Origin: Streptococcus lactarius
GTDB lineage: Bacteria > Bacillota > Bacilli > Lactobacillales > Streptococcaceae
Length of the DNA stretch: 61,901 nt
Assembly: GCF_016642265.1 (NCBI RefSeq)
Contig: NZ_MRXX01000001.1
Coordinates: 234,688-296,588, forward strand
Direction of reading: 5' to 3'
This document shows positions 1-9,016 of the stretch, piece by piece. Below the pieces are notes generated by a model, which had not been told where the DNA came from, ran no database searches, and saw only the letters and a list, made by a program, of their open reading frames with translations. Each line of letters starts with the position of its first letter. Positions within the stretch are counted from its first letter, which is position 1. Both the position numbers and the translations under genes were made by a program.

Positions 1-12
1 AATCCAAAGACA

Positions 13-43
13 ATTGAGAGGCAAGGACTTTTGTCCCACTCTC
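13..43 (-). terminator. Hairpin after ribF, GGGACAAAAGTCC type
   Basis: Read on the minus strand, an imperfect stem closes a loop of AAAA between GGGAC and GTCC, with GAGAG and CTCTC at the base. It lies 7 nt past the ribF stop. The T-run is poor. A cleaner inverted copy of the same motif is at 61837-61862. Confidence 0.5.
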
Positions 44-49
44 TTGAGA

Positions 50-970
50 TTATGTTTTTGACCACTGGCGTGCGACTGCTTCGTCCTCTTCTAATTGAGC
101 TACTAAAGACGCTACACCATCAAACTTGACCATGTCTCGAATCTTGTCCAACCAGTGAATGGTTAGGGTATGACCGTAGATATCACCTGTAAAATCGAAG
201 AGATTGACTTCAAAACGCAATTCTTTGCCATCAAAGGTGACATTTTTCCCGACAGAGGCCATTCCCCGATAGGTCTGCCCTTTAAAATCAACATCGACTA
301 CATAGACACCATCAGATGGTAGATAAGTCCGATCAATCGGGGCTAGATTGGCCGTTGGATAGCCAATAGTCCGACCACGCGCATCCCCGTGCACGACGAT
401 TCCTCGACTAGCTAAGGGGCGTCCCAGCAGACGGGCTGCTTCCTTGACGCGCCCTTCTACAACTGCTTTACGAATACGGGTTGAGCTGATCTTCTCACCT
501 TGATCCAGTACGGGTTCGATGACTTCCACTTGGCCTCCAAAATAAGCGGATAAATTAGAGGCTGTTTTCTTATCACAACCGAAACTATAATCAAAACCAG
601 CAATCAAGACCTTGGCCTTCAGGGCTCTGACATAGTGCTGGATAAATTCTTTGGCTGTTTTAGAAGCAAAATCAGACGTGAAATCAATGAGAAAGAGCTC
701 ATCTACTCCAAGTTCTTTTAAGGTTTGAAAGCGATCCTCTGGACTTTGCAGATGGAGCAACAATTCTGGTTGGTAGCGAACAAAGGCTAACTTAGGAGAT
801 TCCGGGAAGGTTAACAAAGCGACCTTCAAGCCTTTTTTATCTGCTATCTGACGTGCCTTTTTAAAGAGTTCTTGATGCCCCAGATGCAGGCCATCAAAGT
901 AGCCCAAGACCAAAACCGTCTCACACTCCACGTGGATCTGATTTGCAGTAGTTATCGTACGAATATTCAT
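50..970 (-). CDS. ribF: Bifunctional riboflavin kinase / FMN adenylyltransferase
   Basis: Makes FMN from riboflavin and then FAD from FMN in the cytosol. The N-terminal nucleotidyltransferase half carries GYFDGLHLGHQEL with the HxGH signature. The C-terminal kinase half carries GYPTAN and GVYVVDV. I start at the ATG at 970 (306 aa), which matches the family length. A GTG at 988 would add six residues and overlap the truB stop. The gene lies 4 nt downstream of truB, so the two are co-transcribed. Confidence 0.93.
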   Translation of the reverse strand: MNIRTITTANQIHVECETVLVLGYFDGLHLGHQELFKKARQIADKKGLKVALLTFPESPKLAFVRYQPELLLHLQSPEDRFQTLKELGVDELFLIDFTSDFASKTAKEFIQHYVRALKAKVLIAGFDYSFGCDKKTASNLSAYFGGQVEVIEPVLDQGEKISSTRIRKAVVEGRVKEAARLLGRPLASRGIVVHGDARGRTIGYPTANLAPIDRTYLPSDGVYVVDVDFKGQTYRGMASVGKNVTFDGKELRFEVNLFDFTGDIYGHTLTIHWLDKIRDMVKFDGVASLVAQLEEDEAVARQWSKT

Positions 971-974
971 GAAT

Positions 975-1871
975 TTATTGTAACACACTTTCTGTCAGAA
1001 AAACCTTGCGAGGTTTGTAAAGTTCTTCCCTTTTCTCTAAAATAGCCACTAGTTTTCCTTGGTAAAAAGCAGCCAACTCTTTTGCCTCACTCTCAACCGG
1101 AATAAAGCGTCCCACTTGGACTTCGCCAACCTCTTCTACTGTCAGCTCTACTGTTTCCAGATCTCCTGTCCCAATTTCAAGAGGACGAAAGAAGCTCAAA
1201 TCTCCTTTCGCTACTTTTTCAGCCACTTCTTCTATAGTCAAGGCATCTTCAAGGGACAAACCGGCTGCACTGGTTCGTGTCAGATGGGACATATGGGCTG
1301 CATAACCCAGTTTCTGCCCTAAATCCACCGACAAGGTCCGGATATAAGTTCCCTTGCTGCATTTGACACGGAAGGGGAAACGTGCTGTTTTCTCTTCATA
1401 AACAATCTCTCCGGTCCTTGCAAACTCATAAATGGTCACTTTTCGGACAGGGCGTTCCACTTCTTCTCCTGCCCGTGCATATTCATAGAGCTTGCGCCCA
1501 TTGACCTTGACTGCTGAATACATAGGCGGTACCTGCTCGATCTCTCCCACCATCTGGTCAATCATGAGGTCTACCTCTGCTGCATCTAAAGGCGCTTCCA
1601 CTGAAGTCTGCTCTAAGACTTCACCACTGGCATCTTCTGTCGTCGTGGAAAAACCCAGAGTGATTTCACCCTCGTAGATCTTGCCCTCATCTTGCATGAA
1701 TTCAACCATACGAGTCGCCTTTCCAACGGCAATGGGAAGCACTCCTACCACATCCGGATCCAGGGTTCCCCCATGGCCAATCTTCTTGGTCCCCAGAATT
1801 TTGCGCAGTTTAAAGACCACATCGTGCGAGGTCATACCCGCTTCTTTCTTTACATTAATAATTCCGTCCAT
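975..1871 (-). CDS. truB: tRNA pseudouridine(55) synthase
   Basis: Converts U55 in the T-loop of tRNAs to pseudouridine. The family motif [13 protein letters not shown] is present, with catalytic Asp38 in the TLDP stretch. Later come [16 protein letters not shown] and KGTYIRTL, and a C-terminal PUA-like tail. Length 298 aa is normal. First gene of a truB-ribF operon, a common arrangement in streptococci. Confidence 0.95.
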   Translation of the reverse strand: MDGIINVKKEAGMTSHDVVFKLRKILGTKKIGHGGTLDPDVVGVLPIAVGKATRMVEFMQDEGKIYEGEITLGFSTTTEDASGEVLEQTSVEAPLDAAEVDLMIDQMVGEIEQVPPMYSAVKVNGRKLYEYARAGEEVERPVRKVTIYEFARTGEIVYEEKTARFPFRVKCSKGTYIRTLSVDLGQKLGYAAHMSHLTRTSAAGLSLEDALTIEEVAEKVAKGDLSFFRPLEIGTGDLETVELTVEEVGEVQVGRFIPVESEAKELAAFYQGKLVAILEKREELYKPRKVFLTESVLQ

Positions 1872-1923
1872 CTGATTTGCTCTTTCTAACTGATTGTGTG
1901 ACCATCCAGGTCAACGACCCTTT

Positions 1924-1929
1924 ATTATA
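1924..1929 (-). promoter_or_regulatory. Likely -10 box for truB-ribF
   Basis: TATAAT on the minus strand, about 52 nt upstream of the truB start. No good -35 hexamer is visible at 16-18 nt. The leader between them can form a small TGACC/GGTCA hairpin. Confidence 0.45.
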
Positions 1930-2051
1930 CCATGAAAGCTCTCTTTTGTCGCTGATTCCCGTCTCCAATGTGTTTCAAAAAAATTCCGTAGCAGATTTCA
2001 GACAATTTTTCGTTCATTTGATAAAATGAAAATCAAAGGAAGGTGTATAAT

Positions 2052-3368
2052 ATGTTAACGTATGATGTAATCGTTGTCGGCTTCGGGAAAGCCGGGAAAA
2101 CTTTGGCCGCAAAATTGTCAAGCCAAGGGAAAAAAGTCGCTCTGATTGAAAAGAGCAAGTCCATGTACGGTGGTACCTGTATCAATATCGCTTGTATCCC
2201 AACTAAGACCTTGATTGTCGCAGCGGAAAAAGGCTTGAATTTTGAGCAAGCCATGAGCGAAAAAAATGCGGTCACCACTCGTCTCAACGGCAAGAACTAC
2301 GCAACTATTGCTGGAACGGGTGTAGATATTATCGACGCGACAGCTCGATTCGTTTCCAACAAGGTCATCGAAATTCAAGCTGGTGACGAAAAGGAAGAAT
2401 TGACTGCTGAAACCATTATTATTAATACTGGTGCAGTACCAACGGTCCTTCCTATCCCAGGATTGGCTGAAAGTAAATTTGCTGTAGACTCCACCGGTAT
2501 CCAACGTTTGGAAAACTTACCAAAACGCCTGGGTGTCCTTGGTGGTGGACCAATTGGATTGGAATTTGCTCATCTCTACAATACCTTAGGTAGTCAAGTA
2601 ACAGTATTGGATGCTGCGGATACGTTCTTGCCACGGATTGAGCCAAGCATCGCAACTCTTGCAAAAGGCTACCTTGAAGAAGATGGTATTCAGTTCTTGC
2701 AAGGTGTTCATACCCAAGAAATTAAAGATGGCCAAAACAGCTTAACGGTTGTAACCGATAAAGGAGACTTCGAGTTCGATATCCTCCTCTACGCAACCGG
2801 ACGTAAGCCAAACACAGCTGGACTTGGTCTTGAAAACACAGACATCCAAGTTACGGATCGTGGAGCGGTTCAAGTCAACCGTCATTTAGAAACCAGTGTT
2901 CCTGGTGTCTTTGCAGTTGGGGATGTCAATGGTGGCCCTCAATTCACCTATATGTCCCTCGATGACTTCCGCATCGTCTTCAACTACCTCACAGGTGATG
3001 GAAGCTACAATCTCGAAACACGTGGAAACTATGCGACAACCCTCTTCATTGCTCCTCCATTGGCCCAAGTCGGCTTGACCGAGCAAGAAGCACGCGACAA
3101 AGGACTTCCAGTTGCTGTCAAAGAATTGCCAGTTGCTGCCATGCCACGTGGCCATGTCAATGCAGACCTTCGAGGTGCCTTCAAAGCCGTGGTCAACCCA
3201 GAAACCAAAGAAATTCTTGGAGCGACTCTCTTTGGAGAAGCTGCAGGCGAACTCATCAACCTGATCACTATGGCCATGGACAACAAGATCCCTTATACTT
3301 ACATCGCAAAACAAATCTTTACCCACCCAACCATGGCAGAAAACCTAAACGATCTCTTTGCGATTTAA
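2052..3368 (+). CDS. har: Flavoprotein disulfide reductase, hypothiocyanous acid reductase type
   Basis: FAD- and NAD(P)H-binding oxidoreductase of the glutathione-reductase fold, 438 aa. The Rossmann motif is VVGFGKAGK, the redox pair is GGTCINIACIPTKTL with Cys43 and Cys48, the second Rossmann is LGGGPIGLEFA, and the C-terminal dimer domain ends FTHPTMAENL. The pneumococcal Har/RclA-type enzyme uses this pair to reduce hypothiocyanous acid made by lactoperoxidase. The ATG at 2052 follows AAGGAAGG by about 8 nt; an in-frame GTG at 2043 lies inside that ribosome site. Function is inferred from family resemblance. Confidence 0.85.
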   Translation: MLTYDVIVVGFGKAGKTLAAKLSSQGKKVALIEKSKSMYGGTCINIACIPTKTLIVAAEKGLNFEQAMSEKNAVTTRLNGKNYATIAGTGVDIIDATARFVSNKVIEIQAGDEKEELTAETIIINTGAVPTVLPIPGLAESKFAVDSTGIQRLENLPKRLGVLGGGPIGLEFAHLYNTLGSQVTVLDAADTFLPRIEPSIATLAKGYLEEDGIQFLQGVHTQEIKDGQNSLTVVTDKGDFEFDILLYATGRKPNTAGLGLENTDIQVTDRGAVQVNRHLETSVPGVFAVGDVNGGPQFTYMSLDDFRIVFNYLTGDGSYNLETRGNYATTLFIAPPLAQVGLTEQEARDKGLPVAVKELPVAAMPRGHVNADLRGAFKAVVNPETKEILGATLFGEAAGELINLITMAMDNKIPYTYIAKQIFTHPTMAENLNDLFAI

Positions 3369-3380
3369 ATAGAATAAAAA

Positions 3381-3406
3381 CGCTGGAAAAATTTTTCCAG
3401 CGTTTT
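3381..3406 (+). terminator. Terminator after har
   Basis: CGCTGGAAAA pairs with TTTTCCAGCG, followed by TTTT, 12 nt past the har stop. A near copy of the hairpin is at 3658-3678, on the other side of the structured repeat. Confidence 0.85.
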
Positions 3407-3494
3407 AGAATGTAGACAAACTATTTTTACATAAAATAGCTAGACAATTTCTAAAAAAATGATTTCTATTTTCTTGAGTCATTTAAGCAACTAT

Positions 3495-3631
3495 AAAACT
3501 TTCCGCTGTGAGAAAAGTGCTTGAAACATTACGTTTCAAGCACTCAGGAGTTTTGAAACTTTAAGTTCAAAACTAAGTCATGGAACTTCTTAGAAGTTCG
3601 CTGACGTCCGACCTCACCAAAGGAAAGTTTT
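3495..3631. repeat. Structured intergenic repeat, copy 1 (137 bp)
   Basis: The outer stem is AAAACTTTCC (3495-3504) with GGAAAGTTTT (3622-3631), then GTGAG (3508-3512) with CTCAC (3613-3617). Inside are three hairpins: 3517-3527 with 3533-3543, 3549-3557 with 3566-3574, and 3583-3589 with 3593-3599. The fold matches the copy at 6400-6537, with compensating base changes in the stems. It lies between the convergent har and hydrolase genes. It could be a small mobile element (MITE-like) or a structured RNA; strand is unknown. Confidence 0.8.
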
Positions 3632-3657
3632 GAAGGATGATTTGTCTTCAATATGAA

Positions 3658-3678
3658 ACGCTGGAATTTTACCAGCGT
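3658..3678 (-). terminator. Hairpin after alpha/beta hydrolase gene
   Basis: ACGCTGG pairs with CCAGCGT across a 7-nt loop, just past the stop at 3682. The T-run on the minus strand is weak. The stem sequence repeats that of the har terminator. Confidence 0.5.
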
Positions 3679-3681
3679 CTT

Positions 3682-4482
3682 TTAATGTAAAAATCCACAG
3701 ACAGCCTCTTGAAATGCTTTATTTTCTTCATACAGAGCATGACCTGAATGCTTAAGAATAAGGAGCTGACAACCCGAAATCCCTTTTGCCAGTTCTTTGG
3801 ATCCCTTCACACCGATCACATCATCTTCAAGTGCACCAAGGATCAGGGTCGGACAATGAATGTCCTTTAAGACCTCAAGGCTATCGTGATCCAGGCAAGA
3901 CTGAGACTGAATGGCAATTCGTTTCTCATCTTTCATTCGCCCCAAGCGACCCATAATATGATAAAGCAACCGCCACTTTTGATAGCTCTTTTGCGTGTAG
4001 GAGTGCTGTGCAATATCCAGCATGAGATGCTTAAAATTTCCAGATTGACTGAGTTTTTGCCAATGCTCAATTCGTTCTCTAGCAAGTTGGCTAGGCTTCG
4101 CTGTTGTCACAGCTAGGATGAGCCTTTGAACCCTTTCTGGAAAATCTACAGCTAGCCATTGGGCAATCATTCCACCTTGTGAAATCCCCATAACATAAGC
4201 GGTATATAGGTTTAGTGTCTCCATTGCTTCTGCTACGTCTGCTGCCATATCCCGCGTCGTATAGCCCTGTCTCAACTCATTAATTCGAGAAAAAACATAG
4301 ATTTTATAGTGCTTGGCAAGTAGACGATAAGAGAGGGAAAAGAGCTGGGCCTTTCCTTTAACCGTCTGCAACCCATCCCCCAAGCCTGGTATGATCACTA
4401 ATGGCTGCTTACCTTTACCAAAGGTCACATAATCCATGCTCTTATCGTTAAAATATAAGGTTTTCCCTTTTGTTGAAGACAT
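3682..4482 (-). CDS. Alpha/beta-fold hydrolase
   Basis: A 266-aa soluble hydrolase. It has an oxyanion stretch IIPGLGDG, a nucleophile elbow MGISQGGM (Ser101), an acid in GALEDDVIG (Asp220 or 221), and His248 in HSGHALYEE near the end, which makes a full Ser-Asp-His triad. The substrate cannot be read from sequence. The GNAT and DUF2130 genes upstream on the same strand are 30 and 10 nt apart, so a three-gene transcript is likely. Confidence 0.85.
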   Translation of the reverse strand: MSSTKGKTLYFNDKSMDYVTFGKGKQPLVIIPGLGDGLQTVKGKAQLFSLSYRLLAKHYKIYVFSRINELRQGYTTRDMAADVAEAMETLNLYTAYVMGISQGGMIAQWLAVDFPERVQRLILAVTTAKPSQLARERIEHWQKLSQSGNFKHLMLDIAQHSYTQKSYQKWRLLYHIMGRLGRMKDEKRIAIQSQSCLDHDSLEVLKDIHCPTLILGALEDDVIGVKGSKELAKGISGCQLLILKHSGHALYEENKAFQEAVCGFLH

Positions 4483-4513
4483 TATTTCGTTCCCTCTACT
4501 ATTTTTTCATGAT

Positions 4514-4957
4514 TTATTTATGTTGGGTTTTTAAATGCAAGGCAAAGCCGGCAGTCACTTTTTCAAATCCAACTGCCTGATAAAACTGATGTGCAGCATT
4601 TCGTTCAGCGGTTAATCCACTATTTAAAGCCAGTGCCTCAACTCCTTCTTTTACCGCTTGTTTTTTCAATTCATCGATTAGCCTACTAGCAATTCCTTGG
4701 CGTCTTGTTTCTTTTGAAACTGACAAAGCTAAAATACGATAGTAAGATCCATCTGCTTCAAAAAAGAAGAGCTTTGCATAACCTAAGAAACCTAAAATTT
4801 CTCCGTTTCTTTCAGCTAGAAGACAGCCATAATGCGGTTGAGAAAGAATCAGTTCTAAACGTCGAGACAGCTTAGAAGCGGTCGTTGGATAGCCTAAGTC
4901 TTCGTATAAAGACAGTAGGGCTTCAGCATCTTTCATAGTTGCTTTTCGTATCTGCAT
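4514..4957 (-). CDS. GNAT family N-acetyltransferase
   Basis: A 147-aa acetyl-CoA-dependent acetyltransferase. The acetyl-CoA pyrophosphate loop is seen in SKETRRQGIASRLIDEL, and the C-terminal ALNSGLTAERNAAHQFYQ is the usual end of the fold. The acceptor is unknown. It starts 9 nt downstream of the DUF2130 gene stop. Confidence 0.88.
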   Translation of the reverse strand: MQIRKATMKDAEALLSLYEDLGYPTTASKLSRRLELILSQPHYGCLLAERNGEILGFLGYAKLFFFEADGSYYRILALSVSKETRRQGIASRLIDELKKQAVKEGVEALALNSGLTAERNAAHQFYQAVGFEKVTAGFALHLKTQHK

Positions 4958-4966
4958 AGGATCCTC

Positions 4967-6241
4967 CTATTCTTCCTTCAGCGCATCAAACTTAGCCTTC
5001 ATGGTCGGATTCTTCCGAGTCAATTTTTTAACAGAAACATCATCCAGCTTATTGTTAGCGAGGCGGAGTTGATTTTCGGATGTGGTGAGGAATTTCTTGA
5101 CCTCTTCCATCCGTTTGATGGCCTTGTCAATTTCATCGATAGCCTTGCCGAAATTGACTGAAGCTGAATTGTAGTTCTTAGCAAAGGCAACTTTAAATGC
5201 ATCCAGGTCTTCTTCAAAGTGGGTGATGTCAATATTTTGTTCACGGATCAGTGCTAGTTCTTGCTTGTATTTAAGAGAGTTAAGAGCCGCATTGCGCAAG
5301 AGCCCAATCAGTTGGATAAAGAACTGAGGACGCACGACATACATCTTTTCATACTCATGACTGACATCCACAATACCTGTGTTAAAGTAGTCATTGTCTG
5401 CCTCTAACATGCTCACTAAAACCGCATATTCACAGTTCTTTTCTCGACGATCCTTGTCTAATTCCTTGTAAAAATCGGCATTCTTATGTTTTTTCTCTGT
5501 GCCGTCGGCCTCATTCTTCATCTCAAACATGATGGAAATGAATTCGAGCCCATTTTCATCAAAATCACGGAAGATAAAGTCCCCTTTAGACCCACGCGCA
5601 GAAACCTTGTTGTCCTTTTCGAAATAGGCATTTGGGAAGGCAAAACTGCGAACCTTGTTGAATTCACTCTCTGCATACTGCTCCAGACTTTCCCCAATGG
5701 CCTTGGTGGATTGTTGGGCCTTGAAATTCTTGTAGAACTCAACCTGCTCATTTGCTGCCTTAAGTTGTGCTTCATAGTTTTGTTTCACCGAAGTCAGAGA
5801 AAGCTCGTTTTCTTTTTCTTGTAGGAGGAGCTGATTTTTGACCTGATCACGTTCTTTCTCTATATCAGATAGTGTCTTTTGCAGTTGATTCTCATGCTCT
5901 AAACGTAAGGTAGCCAGCTGATTTTCCAGCGATTGAACTTCTTTTTCTTTCTCTAGCAGACTTTGGCTAGCGGTTTGCTCCACCTCTTTTTTAGCCAATT
6001 CTTTTTCGGTATCAAACTGTTGAACCTGATTTTGTAACCGAGCAATTTCTTGGTCCTTTTTTGCTAATTTCTCTTGTTGCTCATTGAGGGCCTTTTGCTC
6101 AGCTAAAGCCAACTCTTGCCGAATCCGCTCGTGGATTTCCTTGTCAAACTCTGCTGTCCGTACCTGTGACAAAAGTTCGCTGTATTGACTCTCGTTGACT
6201 GTAAAGACTTTCCCACAGTTGGGACACTTGATTTCGTTCAT
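4967..6241 (-). CDS. DUF2130 protein, RmuC-like nuclease fold
   Basis: 424 aa. Residues 5-12 hold CPNCGK, half of a zinc ribbon. Residues about 30-185 are a long coiled coil rich in Glu, Lys and Gln. Then comes a DUF2130 domain with GSKGDFIFRD and FEMKNE, a D...ExK pattern typical of PD-(D/E)xK nuclease folds. Cellular role unknown; a DNA-processing role is inferred only. Confidence 0.82.
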   Translation of the reverse strand: MNEIKCPNCGKVFTVNESQYSELLSQVRTAEFDKEIHERIRQELALAEQKALNEQQEKLAKKDQEIARLQNQVQQFDTEKELAKKEVEQTASQSLLEKEKEVQSLENQLATLRLEHENQLQKTLSDIEKERDQVKNQLLLQEKENELSLTSVKQNYEAQLKAANEQVEFYKNFKAQQSTKAIGESLEQYAESEFNKVRSFAFPNAYFEKDNKVSARGSKGDFIFRDFDENGLEFISIMFEMKNEADGTEKKHKNADFYKELDKDRREKNCEYAVLVSMLEADNDYFNTGIVDVSHEYEKMYVVRPQFFIQLIGLLRNAALNSLKYKQELALIREQNIDITHFEEDLDAFKVAFAKNYNSASVNFGKAIDEIDKAIKRMEEVKKFLTTSENQLRLANNKLDDVSVKKLTRKNPTMKAKFDALKEE

Positions 6242-6293
6242 AGCCTGCCTCTTTCTCTATTCTTAGTCTATTATATCATGCAACCAGTAAAAT

Positions 6294-6310
6294 CAAAACC
6301 AGCAAGCTAA
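6294..6310. repeat. 17-bp direct repeat, left copy
   Basis: CAAAACCAGCAAGCTAA occurs here and exactly at 6546-6562, bracketing structured repeat copy 2. The right copy forms half of the pcrA terminator. This suggests the terminator was duplicated when the element arrived. Confidence 0.7.
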
Positions 6311-6399
6311 TCTTGCTCCTACTATTTCCCTTCACAATTATGTTTATGGCAATGAATAGAGTAAATGAGAGCATTTGAGAAAGCAGGACGAAGGCCATT

Positions 6400-6537
6400 A
6401 AAACTTCCCGCTGTGAGAAAAGCAGGAGAAACAGATTTGTTTCTCCTGCTCGGTAGATTTGAGACGGAAGGCTCAAATCTAAGGTATGGAATCCCAAAGG
6501 GAGTCGCTACCGTCCGTCCTCACATAAGGGAAGTTTT
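6400..6537. repeat. Structured intergenic repeat, copy 2 (138 bp)
   Basis: The outer stem AAAACTTCCC (6400-6409) pairs with GGGAAGTTTT (6528-6537), then TGTGAG with CTCACA. Three inner hairpins sit as in copy 1: GCAGGAGAAAC/GTTTCTCCTGC, AGATTTGAG/CTCAAATCT and GAATCCC/GGGAGTC. Unpaired stretches such as CGCTGTGAGAAAAG are shared with copy 1, while stem sequences differ. It lies between the pcrA 3' end and the DUF2130 gene start. Confidence 0.8.
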
Positions 6538-6545
6538 ATAAAAGG

Positions 6546-6575
6546 CAAAACCAGCAAGCTAAGCTTACTGGTTTC
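6546..6575 (-). terminator. Terminator after pcrA
   Basis: On the minus strand, AAACCAG-T-AAGC pairs back to AGCTT-G-CTGGTTT, followed by a T-rich stretch, 4 nt past the pcrA stop. It includes the right copy of the 17-bp direct repeat. Confidence 0.8.
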
Positions 6576-6578
6576 AGT

Positions 6579-8864
6579 TTATTTCTTCTCAATCGGAGCG
6601 ACGCTGGCCAAGAGTTTCTTGTGACCCACTTCTGGGAAGTTGATCTTGAGCTCTTGGGTGTTGCCACTACCAGATACTTCAAGCACAGTTCCTTCGCCCC
6701 ACTTCTTGTGAATAGCAATATCGCCTATGGACCAAGCAACACTTTCTTTGGCACCAGCTTGGTTGCTATTGCTAAAGGGGAGACTTGATGAAGTTAGAGC
6801 ACTTGGGGCTGCTTGTCTCTTGCGTTCTTGAAGGGCTTGTGACAGGCTCATACCTTTTCCAAAGGTCGTTCCGCCACCATTACTATAAGAAGCCTTAAAG
6901 CTAGTGTTAGCTGGACGCGCTAATCCTTGGTAGGTCAATAAATCTGAGCTAATCTCATTGATAAAGCGCGTCGGCCGGTTGTAGCTGGTCCGCCCAAAGA
7001 GCAAACGAGAGTTGGCATTAGTCAAGAAGAGAACCTTCTCTGCCCTCGTGATTCCTACATAAGCCAGACGACGTTCTTCTTCCAGCTCATCTGGATCCTC
7101 TGCTGCCCGACTAAGAGGAAAGACATTTTCTTCCATCCCAATCAAGAAAACAACTGGAAACTCCAAGCCTTTGGCCGCGTGAAGTGTCATCAAGGTCACT
7201 TCTGAGGTCTCTTGCGCTCCATCGTCTGTATCGGCAATCAAGGCTAAGTCGTTCAAGAAACGACTCAAGGTTTCTACTCCTGATTCGTCTTCAACAGACT
7301 CACCATTTTCATCAAAATTTTTGGTAACAGACAGGAACTCTTGGATATTCTCGATGCGGGCCTGACTTTCTAAATTTCCCTGATTGGTTAGAGCCGTCAT
7401 ATAACCTGTCTTATCAAGGACTTCTTCGACCAACTCTGTAATGGTCAGCTGGTCCAATTTTTCTCTCAAATCAAGAATGAGATTGGCAAAGTCCCAGATG
7501 GTTTGGGCTGCTTTTCCTTTGATGCCTGAGAGCATGATATTGGCCGAAGCATCTAGGAGCGAGGATTCTTGCATTTGCGCAAAATCACGAATCTTATCCA
7601 CTGTACCCGGTCCGATTCCCCGCTTAGGTTCATTGATAATGCGCTCAAAACTAATATTGTCACTGAGGTTAGCAATCAAGTTCAGATAAGCAATGACATC
7701 CCGAATTTCCTTCCGGCTGTAGAACTTGGTGCCCCCTACCATCGTGTAGGGAATGTTGGACTTGAGCAGCGCTTCTTCAATGGTCCGTGACTGGGCATTG
7801 GTCCGGTAGAGAACCGCAAAATCACGGTGTTTGTAGCCCGCTTCGCGACTCAACTCTTCAATGGTTTTGGCAACAAAGACCGCTTCATCCTGCTCGTCAT
7901 TAGCTCGGTAATAGACAATCTCTTCCCCGTCTTCATTTTGGGTCCAGAGATTCTTCGGACGACGGTGGCGATTATGTTTGATCACATCGTTAGCTGCTTG
8001 TAGGATGGTCTTGGTCGAGCGATAGTTTTCTTCCAAAAGGACAACCTTAGCTTCCTTATAATCCTTCTCAAAGTCCAGGATATTTTGCATATCAGCTCCC
8101 CGCCAACCGTAGATAGACTGGTCAGCATCCCCAACAACACAGATATTTTTAAAGCGAGAAGCCAAGAGTTTGACCAACTGGTATTGGGCATGGTTGGTAT
8201 CTTGGTACTCATCTACATGGATGTATTGGAACTTCTGCTGGTAATAGGTCAGGACATCTGGATGCTGATCAAACAGACGCAAGGTCAGCATGATCAAATC
8301 ATCAAAGTCTACTGCTTCTGACTGACGGAGTTCCTTTTGGTAAGCCTCATAGCACTTGGCGACGATCTGGCTATACAGGTCCCCCGCATGTGCAGCATAA
8401 GCCACTTCATCAAGCAGGTCATTTTTAGCATTAGATATGGTCCCCAAAATGGTTCGTTCATTCCATTTCTTAGGATCCAAATTCAAGGACTTCAAGATCC
8501 GCTTCATCAAGGTCCGCTGCTCACCCGTATCGACTATTGTAAAGTTACGATTGTAGCCAATATGATCCGCATCTCGACGGAGGATACGCACACACATGGA
8601 GTGGAAGGTGGCAATCAAGCAATCTTGGGTGGCTGGATTCAATTGATAAGCTCGCTCCTTCATCTCCCGAGCGGCTTTATTGGTAAAGGTAATGGCCAAA
8701 ATATTCCAAGGATTGACCATTTTTTCATCGATCAAGTAAGCGATACGGTGAGTCAAGACACGTGTCTTACCCGAACCAGCCCCCGCCATGATCAAGAGGG
8801 GACCTTCCGTCGTTTGGACCGCCTCTGCTTGGCGATCATTCATACCATTCAATAAAGGATTCAT
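6579..8864 (-). CDS. pcrA: ATP-dependent DNA helicase PcrA
   Basis: Superfamily 1A 3'-5' helicase for repair and for rolling-circle replication. The Q-motif is NDRQAEAV, Walker A is GAGSGKT, motif II is VDEYQDTN, motif III is [15 protein letters not shown], and motif VI is YVGITRAE. The C-terminal Tudor-like tail reads [13 protein letters not shown] start at 8864 (762-763 aa) because GAGGAG lies 6-7 nt before that ATG; the upstream ATG at 8882 has no ribosome site. Confidence 0.95.
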   Translation of the reverse strand: MNPLLNGMNDRQAEAVQTTEGPLLIMAGAGSGKTRVLTHRIAYLIDEKMVNPWNILAITFTNKAAREMKERAYQLNPATQDCLIATFHSMCVRILRRDADHIGYNRNFTIVDTGEQRTLMKRILKSLNLDPKKWNERTILGTISNAKNDLLDEVAYAAHAGDLYSQIVAKCYEAYQKELRQSEAVDFDDLIMLTLRLFDQHPDVLTYYQQKFQYIHVDEYQDTNHAQYQLVKLLASRFKNICVVGDADQSIYGWRGADMQNILDFEKDYKEAKVVLLEENYRSTKTILQAANDVIKHNRHRRPKNLWTQNEDGEEIVYYRANDEQDEAVFVAKTIEELSREAGYKHRDFAVLYRTNAQSRTIEEALLKSNIPYTMVGGTKFYSRKEIRDVIAYLNLIANLSDNISFERIINEPKRGIGPGTVDKIRDFAQMQESSLLDASANIMLSGIKGKAAQTIWDFANLILDLREKLDQLTITELVEEVLDKTGYMTALTNQGNLESQARIENIQEFLSVTKNFDENGESVEDESGVETLSRFLNDLALIADTDDGAQETSEVTLMTLHAAKGLEFPVVFLIGMEENVFPLSRAAEDPDELEEERRLAYVGITRAEKVLFLTNANSRLLFGRTSYNRPTRFINEISSDLLTYQGLARPANTSFKASYSNGGGTTFGKGMSLSQALQERKRQAAPSALTSSSLPFSNSNQAGAKESVAWSIGDIAIHKKWGEGTVLEVSGSGNTQELKINFPEVGHKKLLASVAPIEKK

Positions 8865-8893
8865 CTCATTCTCCTCATTCATTCAATCGTTCT

Positions 8894-8899
8894 ATTATA
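8894..8899 (-). promoter_or_regulatory. -10 box of pcrA promoter
   Basis: TATAAT on the minus strand, about 30 nt before the pcrA ATG. The -35 is poor. It is divergent from the mntE promoter. Confidence 0.6.
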
Positions 8900-8939
8900 C
8901 CACAAAAACCGACCCAGCTTATTCTAAAAAGGGACACAT

Positions 8940-8968
8940 TTGAATTTCACTTCTAAAAACGATATAAT
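8940..8968 (+). promoter_or_regulatory. mntE promoter
   Basis: TTGAAT (8940-8945), a 17-nt spacer, and TATAAT (8963-8968), about 50 nt ahead of the mntE start. Confidence 0.8.
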
Positions 8969-9016
8969 AGTAACTTATAAACTATAAGGTTCTCATTAGA
9001 GGGTTAGGAGGGTATT

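Noticed and set aside
8337..8855. 172-codon plus-strand frame opposite pcrA
   Set aside because: Antisense shadow of a conserved helicase domain, with no ribosome site.
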